Shown: piece by piece, positions 12,101 through 24,070 of the stretch
Numbering within the stretch: the first letter of the stretch is position 1
Layout: each line of letters opens with the position of its first letter
Assembly (NCBI GenBank): GCA_017311315.1
Contig: CM029646.1
Location: forward strand, 3,875,738 to 3,939,737
From: Dendrocalamus latiflorus
Lineage: Eukaryota; Streptophyta; Magnoliopsida; Poales; Poaceae
DNA: 64,000 nt
Direction: 5' to 3'
Notes under the pieces: generated by a model
Seen by the model: the letters and a program-made list of their open reading frames with translations, nothing else
What the model was told of the DNA's origin: nothing
The model's database searches: none
Program-made: the position numbers and the translations under genes

Positions 12101-12181
12101 GTCCCAAAATCTAGAGACACGCACACATATGCGCTCACTGCAGTCTCCAATCATAAGGGTGGGAATCAGTACGTCACCCAT
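9130..12181 (-). CDS. RPA70-like (replication protein A large subunit) gene of the Helitron
   Basis: The ATG at 12181 starts MGDVLIPTLMIGDC and leads into the first OB fold (RFWDFFDPHDETKLLHTDLV). Exons run 12181-12038 and 11844-11574 (HAQIYPRLDEQFKPL, ISYFRVKKSSKYRPV), 11495-11393, about 11260-11124 (VVLWGERAKSF), then smaller exons to about 10524. The C-terminal OB domain follows (KLCIVAGDETGDTEFILFGR, 10435 onward), then a Ser/Pro-rich tail, ending near 9130 with SRPSPKKGTAKMLF. Single-strand DNA-binding RPA homologues are regular passengers of plant Helitrons and are thought to help rolling-circle transposition. I saw no stop in the exons read, but the zinc site of the C-terminal domain reads CSRY where the family has CxxC, so one ligand is lost. 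Small-exon limits are approximate. Confidence 0.75.
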
Positions 12182-12430
12182 CTGCGAGTGTAGAAGCAAA
12201 TATAGAATCATTAGAACAGACATTAATGAAAGGTCAGATCAGTTAACGGATTGTAAAGGGTTCAGACAAAAAATGTAAACACCTTAGATCAAAAGGTATC
12301 ACATGCATCAAGTAGGTCCAGCGGATCAAATGCAGAAAAAACGTACAACAGTGATTAGGCAACGACCTCTAAAGTCATATATATAAGCAAGGCTATGTAC
12401 AAGGCAAAAATGCATTGTATGGCAGGAGTC

Positions 12431-15400
12431 CTAGGCTGATGCCGCATCTACGGCATCAATGACCTCTCTATAAACTACGTTCCGAGTCTCCGAGCCACAC
12501 GAGCCATCATCATTTTCAATTAAAATCCTAAGGCCACCTATAGACGTCGATCTCGAAACAGCAACATAAAGTTGTCCATGTGTAAAAACATGTTTCTTGA
12601 GGTAAAGTCCAACCCTTGATAGGGTCTGCCCTTGACTCTTGTTTATTGTCATCGCATAGCACACTCGAACTGGAAATTGTTTTCTCTGCAGCGTGAAAGG
12701 CCATTTGACATCTGTAGTATTAAGAGCAATCCTTGGTATAAAGACCTTCTCACCAATATTAGATCCTGTTAGTATCACGCACTGCAGCAAACGCTGCCCA
12801 AGTTCAACAACAATCAGCCTTGTGCCATTACAAAGGCCCATATTCTGATTGAGGTTTCACAAGAGCATCACTACAACACCTTTTTTTAGCACAAGCCTAT
12901 GACAAGGGAAATTGTTTGCATCAATGGAATTTAGGAACTCTGTAGGGTAGAGCAAATCAAAATCTGGTATGTATTCAGATGATTTCGATATTGTGTCACA
13001 GCTTAGGTAGTGTACACTATCTCCAGGAAGCATTGAGACAATATATGTGTTTAGCTCGTTAACGGTCACATTATTAGGGCAGACAATGGCACGTGAAGCC
13101 AAATATAGAGGATTTTGGTAATTTTTCAAGAAGTTCGGGTACACTTCAGACACAAGAGCAGCAATTTTGTCACCAGCAGTACGGACCAACAAATCATCGG
13201 GAATTGTCACCCAAGAAGGCTCACACTCCTCCCCCTTTTTATGGCAGGGATAGTACCGTCACCAATGGCTAAGACCCATTTGCTAAATTTCTCAAGTTCG
13301 TCGCGCTCACTTCCTTCTAAGGATGGGTTAAAAAGCCGCATGTTTGTGCGCAATTTCAGAAGAGCAACATGCTGCCACAGCTTAGAGTTCGTAATAGACG
13401 CACTAACTATGGAGGACCGTGAGCCCTTGCGCACAACAGGTAAAATCTGTCGGAAATCACCTCCAAGAACAATGGGCTTTCCACCAAATGGGAGGATCGC
13501 ATTCTTAGGATCATGTTCAGAAAGAATATCTCGCATAGTCCTATCTAAAGCTTCAAAGCAGCGTCGATGTGTCATCGGTGCTTCATCCCATATAATTAGG
13601 GAAGCAACCTGTATAAGTTCAGCAAGCATAGTACCCCTTTTAACACTGCATGTCCCAGCTTCTGTTATGTCAAAAGGTATTTTAAATCTCGAGTGCGCAG
13701 TACGGCCTCTGGGCAACAGCAAGGACGCTACACCAGATGACGCTACTGCAAGCACTATCCTCTTCTCTGACCTTAACTTTGCAATTATAGCATTCCATAG
13801 AAATGTTTTACCAGTACCGCCATGGCCATAGACAAAGAAAAAGCCAGGTGATCCACGAAGAACACGGTCTGTTATTATGTCAAATACATTTCTTTGGTCA
13901 ACATTCAGCTGCGAGACTAAAGAAGTGGCATGCATGGACAACATCAAGGGTTCAGGGTCAAGTTCATCACTAATTAGCCTATTATCGCTTATGTTAACAC
14001 ACTGTGTTGTCAGCTTTGGCAGGTTGTAGTCATCTATGTTTCCACCGCTGCTCGCAAAAACATTCGTGAGTTTTTGTATGAGCAAAGCCATAAGCTGCTC
14101 ATGCGAAACAGTATAGTACGGGTTCTGAAGTGCATCTTTAAATCTACGGTGTATGCCATCTGTAAAATAGAGCCAATATTTATCAAATAAAGCGCGAACA
14201 TTACCAACAGAACAGAAAAGCACCACAGTGACAAATAATTGCCTCAATTGATATGCTGACGCGGATACTATCGCCTCATCAAACAGAAGATGCCACTCGT
14301 TATCGCCCTGAAGTAAACCACGCGCCTCACAAGCGTCTCGAAAGGTAGTGTATACTTTATTGTTAAAGGTTCTAACATCAGCATAGTTCTTTGCGCCCTT
14401 AACTATCATTAGAAGCATGCGTAAGTAATATAACTCCCCTGCAGCTGGATGTACATAGTACATACGACCAATTTTAGCGCAAAGTGTTCTCTTTCGCCAA
14501 CATCTCTTAGAAGCATCCCAAGACCATTCTTTTGGGAAGTCACAATATGTTAAGCGTCTAGCTTCTCCGTGTTTCGAATTAGCTTCGAACCACGCAGTCA
14601 ACATTGTGGACTTTGCTGCGGCGCTAGCGAGCAACGCTTTTAGGTCAACACCAGGTTCGTATCGCACATGGTTCATGCTAGGAAGATGCACAGCTAATCT
14701 CTCCACCGAAGGCATCCTAAAGTGAATGTCAAACTCGAAAGCACGCCATAGGGCCTCGCACGAAGAAAGAAATCTAGCATCAATGTATTCTTGAATTTCA
14801 TTTTTTGGAGCTAGCTGAGGGCCAGGAGACGCATTGGATGTTTTTGAAGTAACTTCAAAATAGATTTTCGCTCGATCACTTCCTTTCGTAACATATTTAA
14901 ATAGATATTTAATCATGTTCGATTTGTTACACCACTCAACATTGATATGTGCATTGTATTTCTTTAGTAAGCGCATATTGTATGGAACAACATTCATGTT
15001 ATCCAATGTGACACCGTTTTTACAAACATGTCTACCATCATCTCTTCGTCTGTAAATAGTGAACCCAAAGTCGTCCACGATAGTTTCATCCTGAAACGAC
15101 TTAGGAAAATTCTTTGAGCATTTGTTATTTTTCATACATGGACATTTCTTGTTATAATCACCGCATGGGCCATGTATCATGAACTCGCTAACCAAAGCAT
15201 AGCCTAGTGGGTCGTTGTTGATATCAGGGATTTCTGCGCAAATGAAACTATCAACAGTAGCAGCACCGAAGTCTGAATTATTAGCAGCTAGCCATACAAG
15301 GCAGTGTATGTGCGGCAGGCCACGTTTCTAGAACTCTACAGTGTACAGAACTGCACACAGATGGTCCAGTGTGAGACTCAGTAACAATAAATATAAAAGC

Positions 15401-17227
15401 CAGCACGTATGGACAACATATGCTACGGCTTACCAGCGAGGACTGGGCCAAACGTTCTGCCCTCCTTAATATCGGCTACGAATTCATCGACTTTCATATG
15501 GAAAACGCGAACTACTAAGTCAGAACGATCGCATGGTTGCTGCCCAGGCTCAAAGCGTAGTGCATCAGCTATTTCTTTCCATTTAGTGTTACATGTGAAA
15601 GTCACAAAGAGGTCAGGAGGGCCATAGACCCTGCATATGGCCATCGCGTCTTGGTAATTCATTACATGGTACCTTCTACTGCCGGTAAAACTGGCCGGCA
15701 CAATTACCCTACCACCAACTGAATCGGCATTTATAAGACCCTTATCAATGGCATCGGCTATTCCTTATACCGTCTCAGATCGTAGCTCTTTTTGGTGGTC
15801 TGTTATGAACTTTAGTCTAGACCCTTCAATCGTTGAGTACGCATCGACGCATATCTGGTCGCTTAACCTACCATAGCAGGTGAATGGATTCGCCTCGTTC
15901 AGTCTGTAGTGCATGTGATATCTAACAAATTCAAGCATCGTGACATATCTACGGCCTGTCCCGTCACTATCCTCAACATCCGAATATTTAATACCAAGAT
16001 GGTAGCCATGCTCACCATAAGGAAATAGCAATGGGTACTGCAAAGCCATATAAGATGGGTGCAAGCAAGAAACACGCTTTAGTCCGCACCCCCTGTCCTG
16101 CACAAGGACATCGTAAGTGTACTCATCGGCTGAGTAGTCACCAACAACTATAGCAGCGATCTCACCGCTTGAGGGTAAACTGTACTGAACATCGTGTTTT
16201 GTATTGCATCCTAGCAATCGTAGTGTTATTTTTTGATCACCCTCCTGTTCTAGACGTTCTCTAGCATAGCGGAACGCCTTAACAAGTTGGTTGTGCTCAT
16301 TCAACATGGTTAACAGAGACAATGCTATCACTGGGTCAGGCTGATCAGGATCGCTATCATCACCTTCAAATACGTTCAATCTATTTTGTGACTCATTTTC
16401 AGTGTCGTATATGTAAAGCTGCGCAAATTTGGGTCGTGAACCATGATGTGGCAGCAAGGTACCAATACGATGATGGACTACCCCATTAATCTTGAACACA
16501 TAAGGTGCAGTGCCACTGTTTATCGTCCTATCGATAGCTGCACCTAAAGAGGTGAATGCGAACAGAGAATTGTAAGATCGAATTTGCCTTAGAAACCTCT
16601 TAGAACGCGCATCACCATCGAAACACAGTAGGTCGGCTAAGGGGGCAGGTGGTTTCCTATAGGGTCTCAAATTGATTTTGCCTCCTCTACAGCAAAGGTT
16701 GTACACTATTTTTCTCTTGGTGACATTAGAGGTACTCTTGACACGCTCCTGGAACCAGAAGACAGCACCACAGTATGCACACTCGTGTGATGGTCCGCCA
16801 TAATACGACCGGTCTCGGTAGGTATCTACAGTGCGACAACAGGAAAATATAGTGGTGTATAAACCATAAGACACCATTTAACTCATGTAAAGTTATAAAA
16901 AATGGCATGCACACACCTTTCAACGCCTCGACGTACCCCCTATCTGGAGCAACCATGACATCTACCGGATCGCTGCAGGCAGCTATGCGCAAAAAAATCA
17001 AAGGGTGGAACGTCATTTCACCGCAACAGCGAAAGGTTTCAGGAAAAAAACAAAGGGCATAGGTAATCACCGCGGGTAACAAATGGCGAACGGATGAATG
17101 GTCTCTTACTGCGTATCCTAGCGAGCCGGCGCTGCCTGTTGAAGGTAGCAACCTCAGCAGGAAAGTCCATTAAGGATCTATTCCCTGTTCGATGTGAAGC
17201 TGTACCATCAATAAACAATGTTCGCAT
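12431..17227 (-). pseudogene. Helitron Rep-helicase (HUH endonuclease plus Pif1-like helicase), inactivated
   Basis: Exons: 17227 to about 17071 (MRTLFIDGTASHRTG), about 16982-16917, 16825-15434 and 15350-12431. Order of parts: an N-terminal zinc-finger-like segment (CAYCGAVFWFQERV), the Helitron N domain, the HUH nuclease motif GLPHIHCLVW near 15320, the tyrosine motif YLFKYVTKG near 14900, then a Pif1-type helicase with Walker A GHGGTGKTF, Walker B LIIWDEAPM and the C-terminal motifs NKSQGQT and YVAVSRS. It would nick, unwind and transfer the element. It is broken by TAA at 15765-15767, TAG at 15328-15330 just before the HUH motif, TGA at 12857-12859 and a frameshift in the homopolymer at 13231-13240. 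All three stops are explained by C-to-T changes. The element is therefore dead but still easily read. Confidence 0.9.
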
Positions 17228-18479
17228 TTGTTTCTCCTATAGCTAGACATGATTGTCTAACGTATACTCACTTGGTGGCAGGCTAGATGCTCCAGGCCGG
17301 TCAGATGGTTCTGGCTGACCAGCCACGCATAGGTGTTCACCGCCAGTGGCAAAGAAAGGGCTCCTAAGGAAACCTACGCGTTTCCCCACAGTTGCCAGAA
17401 GTAGCATAAATTAGACAATGACAAGGTAACTGATCTATGCCGGGTAAACGATGCATGGCAACATTATAGAACTTGGGAAAGCGCGATACGCCTTCTTTTC
17501 CTTTTTTTACGACATCGGGCAACAATTTCACACGGAGAACCACCCATTAAAACCCAGGCTGCACAACGCAAATAAAGCACAACCAATATCAAGAATAGAT
17601 CAGGTGAAAGCAAAAGGAATTCAACTGAACCAAACACCGCAGAACCAAACACCGCAGAGCCACAATCAATAACATCCATATACCAAGACAGGCCTCAGAA
17701 GGGTAGAAGAAAAGGATCGAGACTATCCACAGCTACCAGAACAGGTAAGTAAAGAAGATGTGCCTATACAACCTAGAAGAAAGGATTCTACAGTCTATGA
17801 AAACTACCTATGAATGGAGAACCAGACGGTAAGGGAAGAAAAAGCACCTAGAAAGCTTAGTAGAATAGGTAAGCGCACCTAGAGAGTCTAGTAGAACAGG
17901 CAAGCACTTAGATAGAATGGAGAAAAGAGATGGACACTATCAGCAACACTTGCCAGATCAGGTCGCATGCCTTGACAGGCCACTACACTGGGAACCATAG
18001 TGTCACAGGCGAAAGCAAAAGGAATTCGCTAATGATTTCGCCCACGATCACATACCTATTCGGCAAACTTCATTGGCCACAGACCTAGTGACTCAAACAA
18101 ATACCTGGACCCGGATGATGGAACGGGACAATAGACAAAAACGTTCTATTGAAAGAGGAGAAGAAAAGAGACCTGGAAAACACATAACAGAAAGCACTCA
18201 TACGGAGGTAAGAAATGAGGCCTACAGAACCTTTCTGCTACCCAGGGCCTTTTTGGTCAGACAAAGCAGATTACAAAAGCACATGAAAAGTCATTATCTA
18301 CGAAGCATGTAACAACTCCAAAAGTACAGGACCGTGCAGATCAAGAAGACCAAAATTACCTTCGTAGCCCGTTTCCTCCGCACACAACACAAGGTAGCAA
18401 TAGCTTTAGCACCCAGCCAACAGCAAAAGCGACGAAGGATGCCCTTCTTGCAGCCGTAAGTGACCAGAACGACCTACAG

Positions 18480-18990
18480 GCCCGTCTGCAATCAATACTA
18501 TAATACATTACATTCCACATGTAACAACACATCATTTAACATCATCCATCAATATGTTCTAGACAGCTAATACTATAATACTATCACACTCCACAGAATC
18601 GATTCACCCGAAACGAAAACACTACCCAGGCATAAGCAATCAATTATAAAGAGTAAAATATTAACTGGACACATCATTTAACATCATCCAGCAATATGTT
18701 CTAGACAACTAATACCATAATACTACCACATTCCACAGAATTGATTCACCCGAAATGAAAACACTACCCAGGACATAAGCAATCAATTATAAAGGGTAAA
18801 ATATTAACTGGTCACATCACCTAACATCACCCAGCAATATGTTATAGACAACTAATACTATAATACTATCACAAATATTAACTGGACACATCATGTAACA
18901 TCATCCAGCAGTATGCTCTAGACAACTAACACTATAATACTAACACATTCCACAGAATTGATTCACCCGAAACGAAAACACTATCCAGGA
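18480..18990. repeat. Degenerate subrepeats of about 130 bp (first set)
   Basis: Units contain ACATCATTTAACATCATCCA, CAACTAATACTATAATACTA and CACCCGAAACGAAAACACTA in varying order, about four copies. The same subrepeats recur in the second large unit at about 20330-20975, with more copies. They are non-coding and AT-rich. Confidence 0.8.
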
Positions 18991-20329
18991 CAAGCAAACA
19001 TATTACCTTCAATTCACTAGCGGCGCAACCAAGAAGCTAGGGATTTCTATGGTAAGGCTCAACGCAACCTGTTCTAAAGCCTGAAATACGAATTCAAAGC
19101 ATCCGAGTTATTCAAATACAAAGCATTAATTCTCAAGAGTAAAATGTTAAACCTTTACTTACAGCGCTATAGCACAAAAGATGTTGGAAAGGGCCGAAAC
19201 CTCCATCGTATCCAGAACACACTTAGCCAAAGGCGGATTGAAAATACGTTTGCCTAGGAAAGAGATACGAATATTAATTAATCGTAAAAGGTAAGTCAGA
19301 AGCTTAAAACCGGCAAGACTGTAGCATACATTCTCAATACCTGAAACGAAGAACCTCTTCTGGGCCTCTGCCTTGAAGAGAAGATGTATGCGTGTGAGAT
19401 CTGTAAATCTGTACAAAGGGAACTAAGAGAAGCCGTGAACAAAAAATGTTTTGAAAAGTAGCAAGCAAAAGGAATTCAACTGAACCAAACACCACAGAGC
19501 CACAATCAATAACATCCATATACCAAGACAGGCCTCAGAAGGGTAGAAGAAAAGGATCGAGACTATCCACAGCTACCAGAACAGGTAAGTAAAGAAGATG
19601 TGCCTATACAACCTAGAAGAAAAGATTCTACAGCCTATGGACACTACCTATGAATGGAGAACCAGACGGTAAGGCAAGAAAAAGCACCTAGAAAGTTTAG
19701 CAGAATAGGTAAGCGCACCTAGAGAGCCTAGTAGAACAGGCAAGCACTTAGAAAGAATCGAGAAAAGAGGTGGACACTACCAGCAACACTTGCCAGATCA
19801 GGTCATATGCCTTGACAGGCCACCACACTGGAAACATAGTGTCACAGGTGAAAGCAAAAGGAATTCGCTAATGATTTCGCCCACGACCACGTACCTATTC
19901 GGCAAATTTCATTGGCCACGGACCTAGTGCCTCAAACAACTACCTGGATCCGGCTGACGGAACTGGACAATAGACAAAAACGATCTATTGAGAGAGAGGA
20001 GAAAAGAGACTTGGAAAACACATAACAGAAAGCAGTCATACAGAGGTAAGAAATGAGGCCTACAGAACCTTTCTGCTACCCAGGGCCTTTTTGGTCAGAC
20101 AAAGCAGATTATAAAAGCATATGAAAAGTCATTATCTACGAAGCATGTAACAACGCCAAAAGTACAGGACCGTGCGAATCAAGAAGACCAAGCTTACCTT
20201 CGCAACCTGTTTCCTCCGCACACAACACAAGGTAGCAATAACTTCAACACCCAGTCAACAGGAAAAGCGACGAAGGACGCCTTCCTCGCAGCCGTAAGTG
20301 ACCAGAACGACCTACAGGCCCGTGTGCAG

Positions 20330-20975
20330 TCAATACTATAATACATTACATCCCACATGTAACATCATTGACACACCATGTAACATCATTTAACAATACA
20401 TTATAGACAACCAATATTATAATACTATCATATTCTACAGAACCGATTCACACGAAACGAAATCACTAACCAGGACATAAGCAATATGTTCTAGACAACT
20501 AATACTGGACACATCATTTAACATCATCCAGCAATACACTCTATACAACTAATGCTATAATACTATCACATTCCACAGAATTGATTCACCCGAAACGAAA
20601 ACACTATCCAGGACATAAGCAATCAATTATAAAGAGTAAAATACTAACTGGACATATCATTTAACATCATGCAGCAATATGTTCCAGACAACTAATACCA
20701 TAATACTATCAGATTCCACAGAACTGATTCACCCGAAACGAAAACACCACCCAGGACATAAGCAATCAATTATAAAGAGTAAAATATTAACTGGACACAT
20801 CGTCCAACATCGTCCAGCAATATGTTATAGACAACTAACACTATAATACTATCACAAATATTAACTGGACACATCATGTAACATCATCCAGCAATATGTT
20901 CTAGACAACTAACACTATAACACTAACACATTCCACAGAATTGATTCACCCGAAATGAAAACACTATCCAGGACA
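20330..20975. repeat. Degenerate subrepeats of about 130 bp (second set)
   Basis: This is the same subrepeat family as at 18480-18990, here with about five copies, some partial. The extra copies explain why the second large unit is about 140 bp longer. Confidence 0.8.
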
Positions 20976-21879
20976 AGCAAACGTATTACCTTCGATTCAC
21001 CAGAGGCGCAACGAAGAAGCTAGGGATTTCTACGGTAAGGCTCAACGCATCCTGTTCTAAAGCCTGAAATACGAATTCAAAGCAACCGGGTTATTCAAAT
21101 ACAAAGCATTAATTCCCAAGCGTAAAATTATTATTTTTACTTACAGCGCTATAGCACAAAAGATGTTGGAAAGGGCCGAAACTTCCATTGTATCCAGAAC
21201 ACACTTGACCAAAGCTAGATTGAAAATACATTCGCCTAGGAAAGAGATACGAATATTAATTAATCGTAAGAGGTAAGTGAGAAGCTTAAAACCGGCAAGA
21301 CTGTAGCATACATTTTCCATACCTGAAACGAAGAACCTCTTCTGGGTCTCTACCTTGAAGAGACGATGTACGTGTGTGAGATCTGTAGATCTGTACAAAG
21401 GGAACCAAGAGAAGCCGTGAACCAAAAATGTTTTGAAAAGTAGCAACCACAGCAACATAAATACTACCAAACCGCATGGGTATAAGCACAGAACCTAGAG
21501 ACGGAGAAGCCCCGGCAAGATCAACAGTTCACCCAGGCCATCACGGATGTAGAACGAAGGTCAAACACCAGGTCTCGCAAAGATCTGGAAAAGGGAGAGG
21601 GGTGAAGGAGGTTCCGAACCGGACGAGCTGATAAATAGGGAGACTAAGTCACTCACCTCGAGCATGGGAACCAGCACCGTAGGACGAGACCGGTAGAGGT
21701 ATGGGCCAGGCACGGGCCAACGATGACGGACGATGCCCGCGTGAGCTCGGCGCGACGGGACACCACGGCCGCCCGTGCACTGTTCCGACGGGACAGATCG
21801 GCCATCAGTAGAGAAGAGCGGCCGCACACGCCCGTACGGCGAGGGAGTAGCGCCGTTGGGACTGTTCCGATATGACGGA

Positions 21880-23720
21880 TGGGGCTCGAGGAAGACGAAT
21901 CTGTTCTCAGATCTGTTCTCAGTGTAGAGGCACGGATTACCTATGTATCCACGGCCCCGTCCACTCCGAGGGCGATACAGCCCGCCTCCTCACAATCTCT
22001 CACTGCGTGTGGGCTCAGACAAAAGCGGGACCACCGGCCAGAGGGTTGGCTGAAATGTTATCGCGTGCACCGCTACGCCCGAGCAGCGCTTCGCCTGCTT
22101 CGCGTGCGCTCCCTCTCCCCACACGACCCGCACGCCAGTCAAAGTTGCCCTCTCGCCTGCCCCGCGTATGCTCCCTCTCTCGATACGCCCCGCGCGCCTC
22201 TCACGACGTGTGGGCCCAGGCAGCAGCGGGACCACCGGCCAGCGTCGTGCGTCAAAGCATTTTTGCGTGCACCGCTACGCCCAAGGCGCCTCGGCTTCCC
22301 CGCGTGCGATCTCATGCGAAGGCCGCGTACGCTCCCCTCCGCGCGCCGGGACCACCGGGCAGCGTCGTGTGGTAAAACGCTCTCGCGTGCACCGTAACGA
22401 TCGAGGCGCGCCTCGCCTTCCCCGCACGCGCTCGCCGCGCACGCTCTCCCTACGCGCCCTCCGTCGCTACGTGTGGGCCCAGACAGAAGCGGGTCCACCG
22501 GCCAGCGACACGAGTGATAGCGCCTCGCGTGCGCCGCTACGCCCGAGCCGCGCCTCGCCTCCCCCGCGCGTGCCCTCACACGAACGCCGCGTACACCCCC
22601 CTGCGCGCGTCCCGTCGCTGTGCGTGGGCTCAGAGAGCAGCGGGGCCACCGGCTCAGAGAGACACGTTAAAACGCCTCGCGTGCGCCGCTGCGCTCGGGG
22701 CGCGCCTCGGCTTCTCCGCCGCGCCCTCACGCAAACGCCGCGCGACCTCCTCTCCGCGCGCTCCGTCCGCGCGTGTGTGGACTCAGGCAGCATCGGGACC
22801 ACCGGCCAGCGGCGCGCGTTAAAGCGCCCTCGCGTACACCGCCACGCCCGACGCCTCGGTTCCTCCGCGCGCGCTCTAACGCGAAGGCCGCGTACGCTCC
22901 CCTCCGCGCGCTGTGTCACTGCGCATGGGCCCAGACATCACCGGGACCACCGGGCAGCGGCGTGCGGTTAAACGTTCTCGCGTGCACCGTAACGCCCGAG
23001 GCGCGCCTCGCCTTCTCCGCGCGCGCTCGCCGCGAACGCACCCTCCACGCGCACTACGTCACTGCGTGCGGGGCCAGACAGCAGCGGGACCACCGGCCAG
23101 CGACACGAGCTAAAACGCCCCGCGTGCGCCGCTACGCCGACCCGCGCCTCGCCTTCTCCACGAAGGCCGCCTACGCTCCCCTCCGCGTGCTGCGTCGCTG
23201 CGCATGGGCCCAGACATCACCGGGACCACCGGGCAGCGGTGTGCGGTGAAACGCCCTCGCGTGCACTGTAACGCCCGAGGCGCACCTCGCTTTCTCCGCG
23301 CGCGCTCGCCGCGTACGCTCCCTCCACGCGCGCTCCGTCACTGCGTGCGGGGCCAGACAGCAGAGAGACCACCGGCCAGCGACACGAGCTAAAACGCCCC
23401 GCGTGCGCCGCTACGCCCGACCCGCGCCTCGCCTTCTCCGCGCGCGCCCTCACGCAAACGCCGCGCACACCTCCTCTCCACGCGCCCCGTCGCTGCGCGT
23501 GGGCCCAGAGAGCCGCGGCCCCACAGGCTCAGCGAGACGCTCTCGCGTGCATACGACGCGCGCGCGCTCAACCCCGTTGCCGGACGAAGACCCGCGCGGT
23601 GCGCGGAACGCTCTCCCGCGCGACGCGCGCGCGCTCCCTCCCGTTGCTACGCTCGCCACGCGTCGCCGCGCGAAGACCCCCGCGGGCGGGCGAAACGCTC
23701 TCGCGCGAGCAGACCGGGGC
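21880..23720. repeat. GC-rich tandem array, about 11 units of about 150 bp
   Basis: Units share CGGGACCACCGGCCAGCG, a CGCGTGCACCGCTACGCC segment and a GTGGGCCCAGACAG segment. The marker GGGACCACCG recurs at about 22030, 22233, 22350, 22490, 22640, 22798, 22940, 23090, 23225, 23365 and 23515. The array is extremely CpG-rich, unlike everything around it. Long open frames across it are by-products of the composition. It fills the 5' end of the inferred Helitron up to its proposed terminus at 23738. Confidence 0.85.
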
Positions 23721-23938
23721 AGCTTTTAATAACTCCGATGAAGTTGTCATGAGCTTTTTTTTTCCTCCTAATCTGTTTTAAATTGCCACCGAGTGGCAGT
23801 AGCATCCAATTTACTCGTAGGCTTTGGACTGGAATACTTTGCAGTGAAACAACATGGAATTTTTGGCATGGAGTGGAATGTGACAAAATTTGACAATTAA
23901 GGATAAAATGGTCTTTTCTCAAGCTTAACAGAGGGGCT

Positions 23939-24062
23939 TGAATGGAAAAGTGATAGCGATGGCATATCTCTACTACTTAAAAGAGAGAGTTATGATAGTG
24001 GCTTAGATAGAGAAGTGATAGCAATGGCATATCTCTACTACTTAAAAGAGAGAGTTATGATA
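23939..24062. repeat. 65-bp direct duplication flanking the Helitron
   Basis: Two copies of AGTGATAGCGATGGCATATC and the following TCTACTACTTAAAAGAGAGA are 65 bp apart. Just left of it, 23885-23965 is an inverted, roughly 75% similar copy of 8106-8190 on the far side of the Helitron. Confidence 0.7.
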
Positions 24063-24070
24063 GTAGTAAT

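Larger units (their letters stand above)
17608..21446. repeat. Tandem duplication of a 1.84-1.98-kb block in the Helitron 5' part
   Basis: Unit 1 covers about 17608-19460 and unit 2 about 19461-21446. Both start with GCAAAAGGAATTCAACTGAA and end near GTTTTGAAAAGTAGCAA. Matching markers are 1,840 bp apart near the start and 1,982 bp apart near the end, because unit 2 carries more internal subrepeats. No convincing protein is encoded. The block lies upstream of the Rep-helicase and may be its promoter and leader region. The stretch from 17228 to 17600 shows nothing recognisable. Confidence 0.9.
8198..23738 (-). mobile_element. Large autonomous-type Helitron (decayed), about 15.5 kb
   Basis: The 3' end is diagnostic. 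Read on the minus strand, a 7-bp stem with 3-nt loop (GGCGCGC GAG GCGCGCC, 8225-8209) is followed after 7 nt by CTAG at 8201-8198 and a host T. Inside are a Rep-helicase gene and an RPA70-like gene in the same orientation, the standard content of plant autonomous Helitrons. The best 5' terminus is TC at 23738-23737, preceded by host A, where the very GC-rich interior changes abruptly to AT-rich DNA. This 5' end is inferred, while the 3' end is well supported. The 5' part holds a 1.9-kb tandem duplication and a GC-rich array. Helitrons move by rolling-circle replication and make no target duplication, and none is seen. Confidence 0.8.

Noticed and set aside
13115..13831. 238-codon plus-strand frame
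   Set aside because: It is the antisense shadow of the Pif1-like helicase exon.
18480..20975. Spaced direct repeats suggestive of a CRISPR array
   Set aside because: Units are long, degenerate and lie in a plant Helitron. There are no uniform spacers and no cas genes.
21561..23922. Many long Arg/Ala-rich frames on both strands
   Set aside because: They arise from the stop-poor GC-rich tandem array. No domain occurs and units repeat in every frame.
23968..24062. TCTCTACTACTTAAAAGAG motifs as 5' ends of plus-strand Helitrons
   Set aside because: The sequence before the TC is duplicated along with it, so the motif is part of a longer repeat, and no matching 3' end follows nearby.
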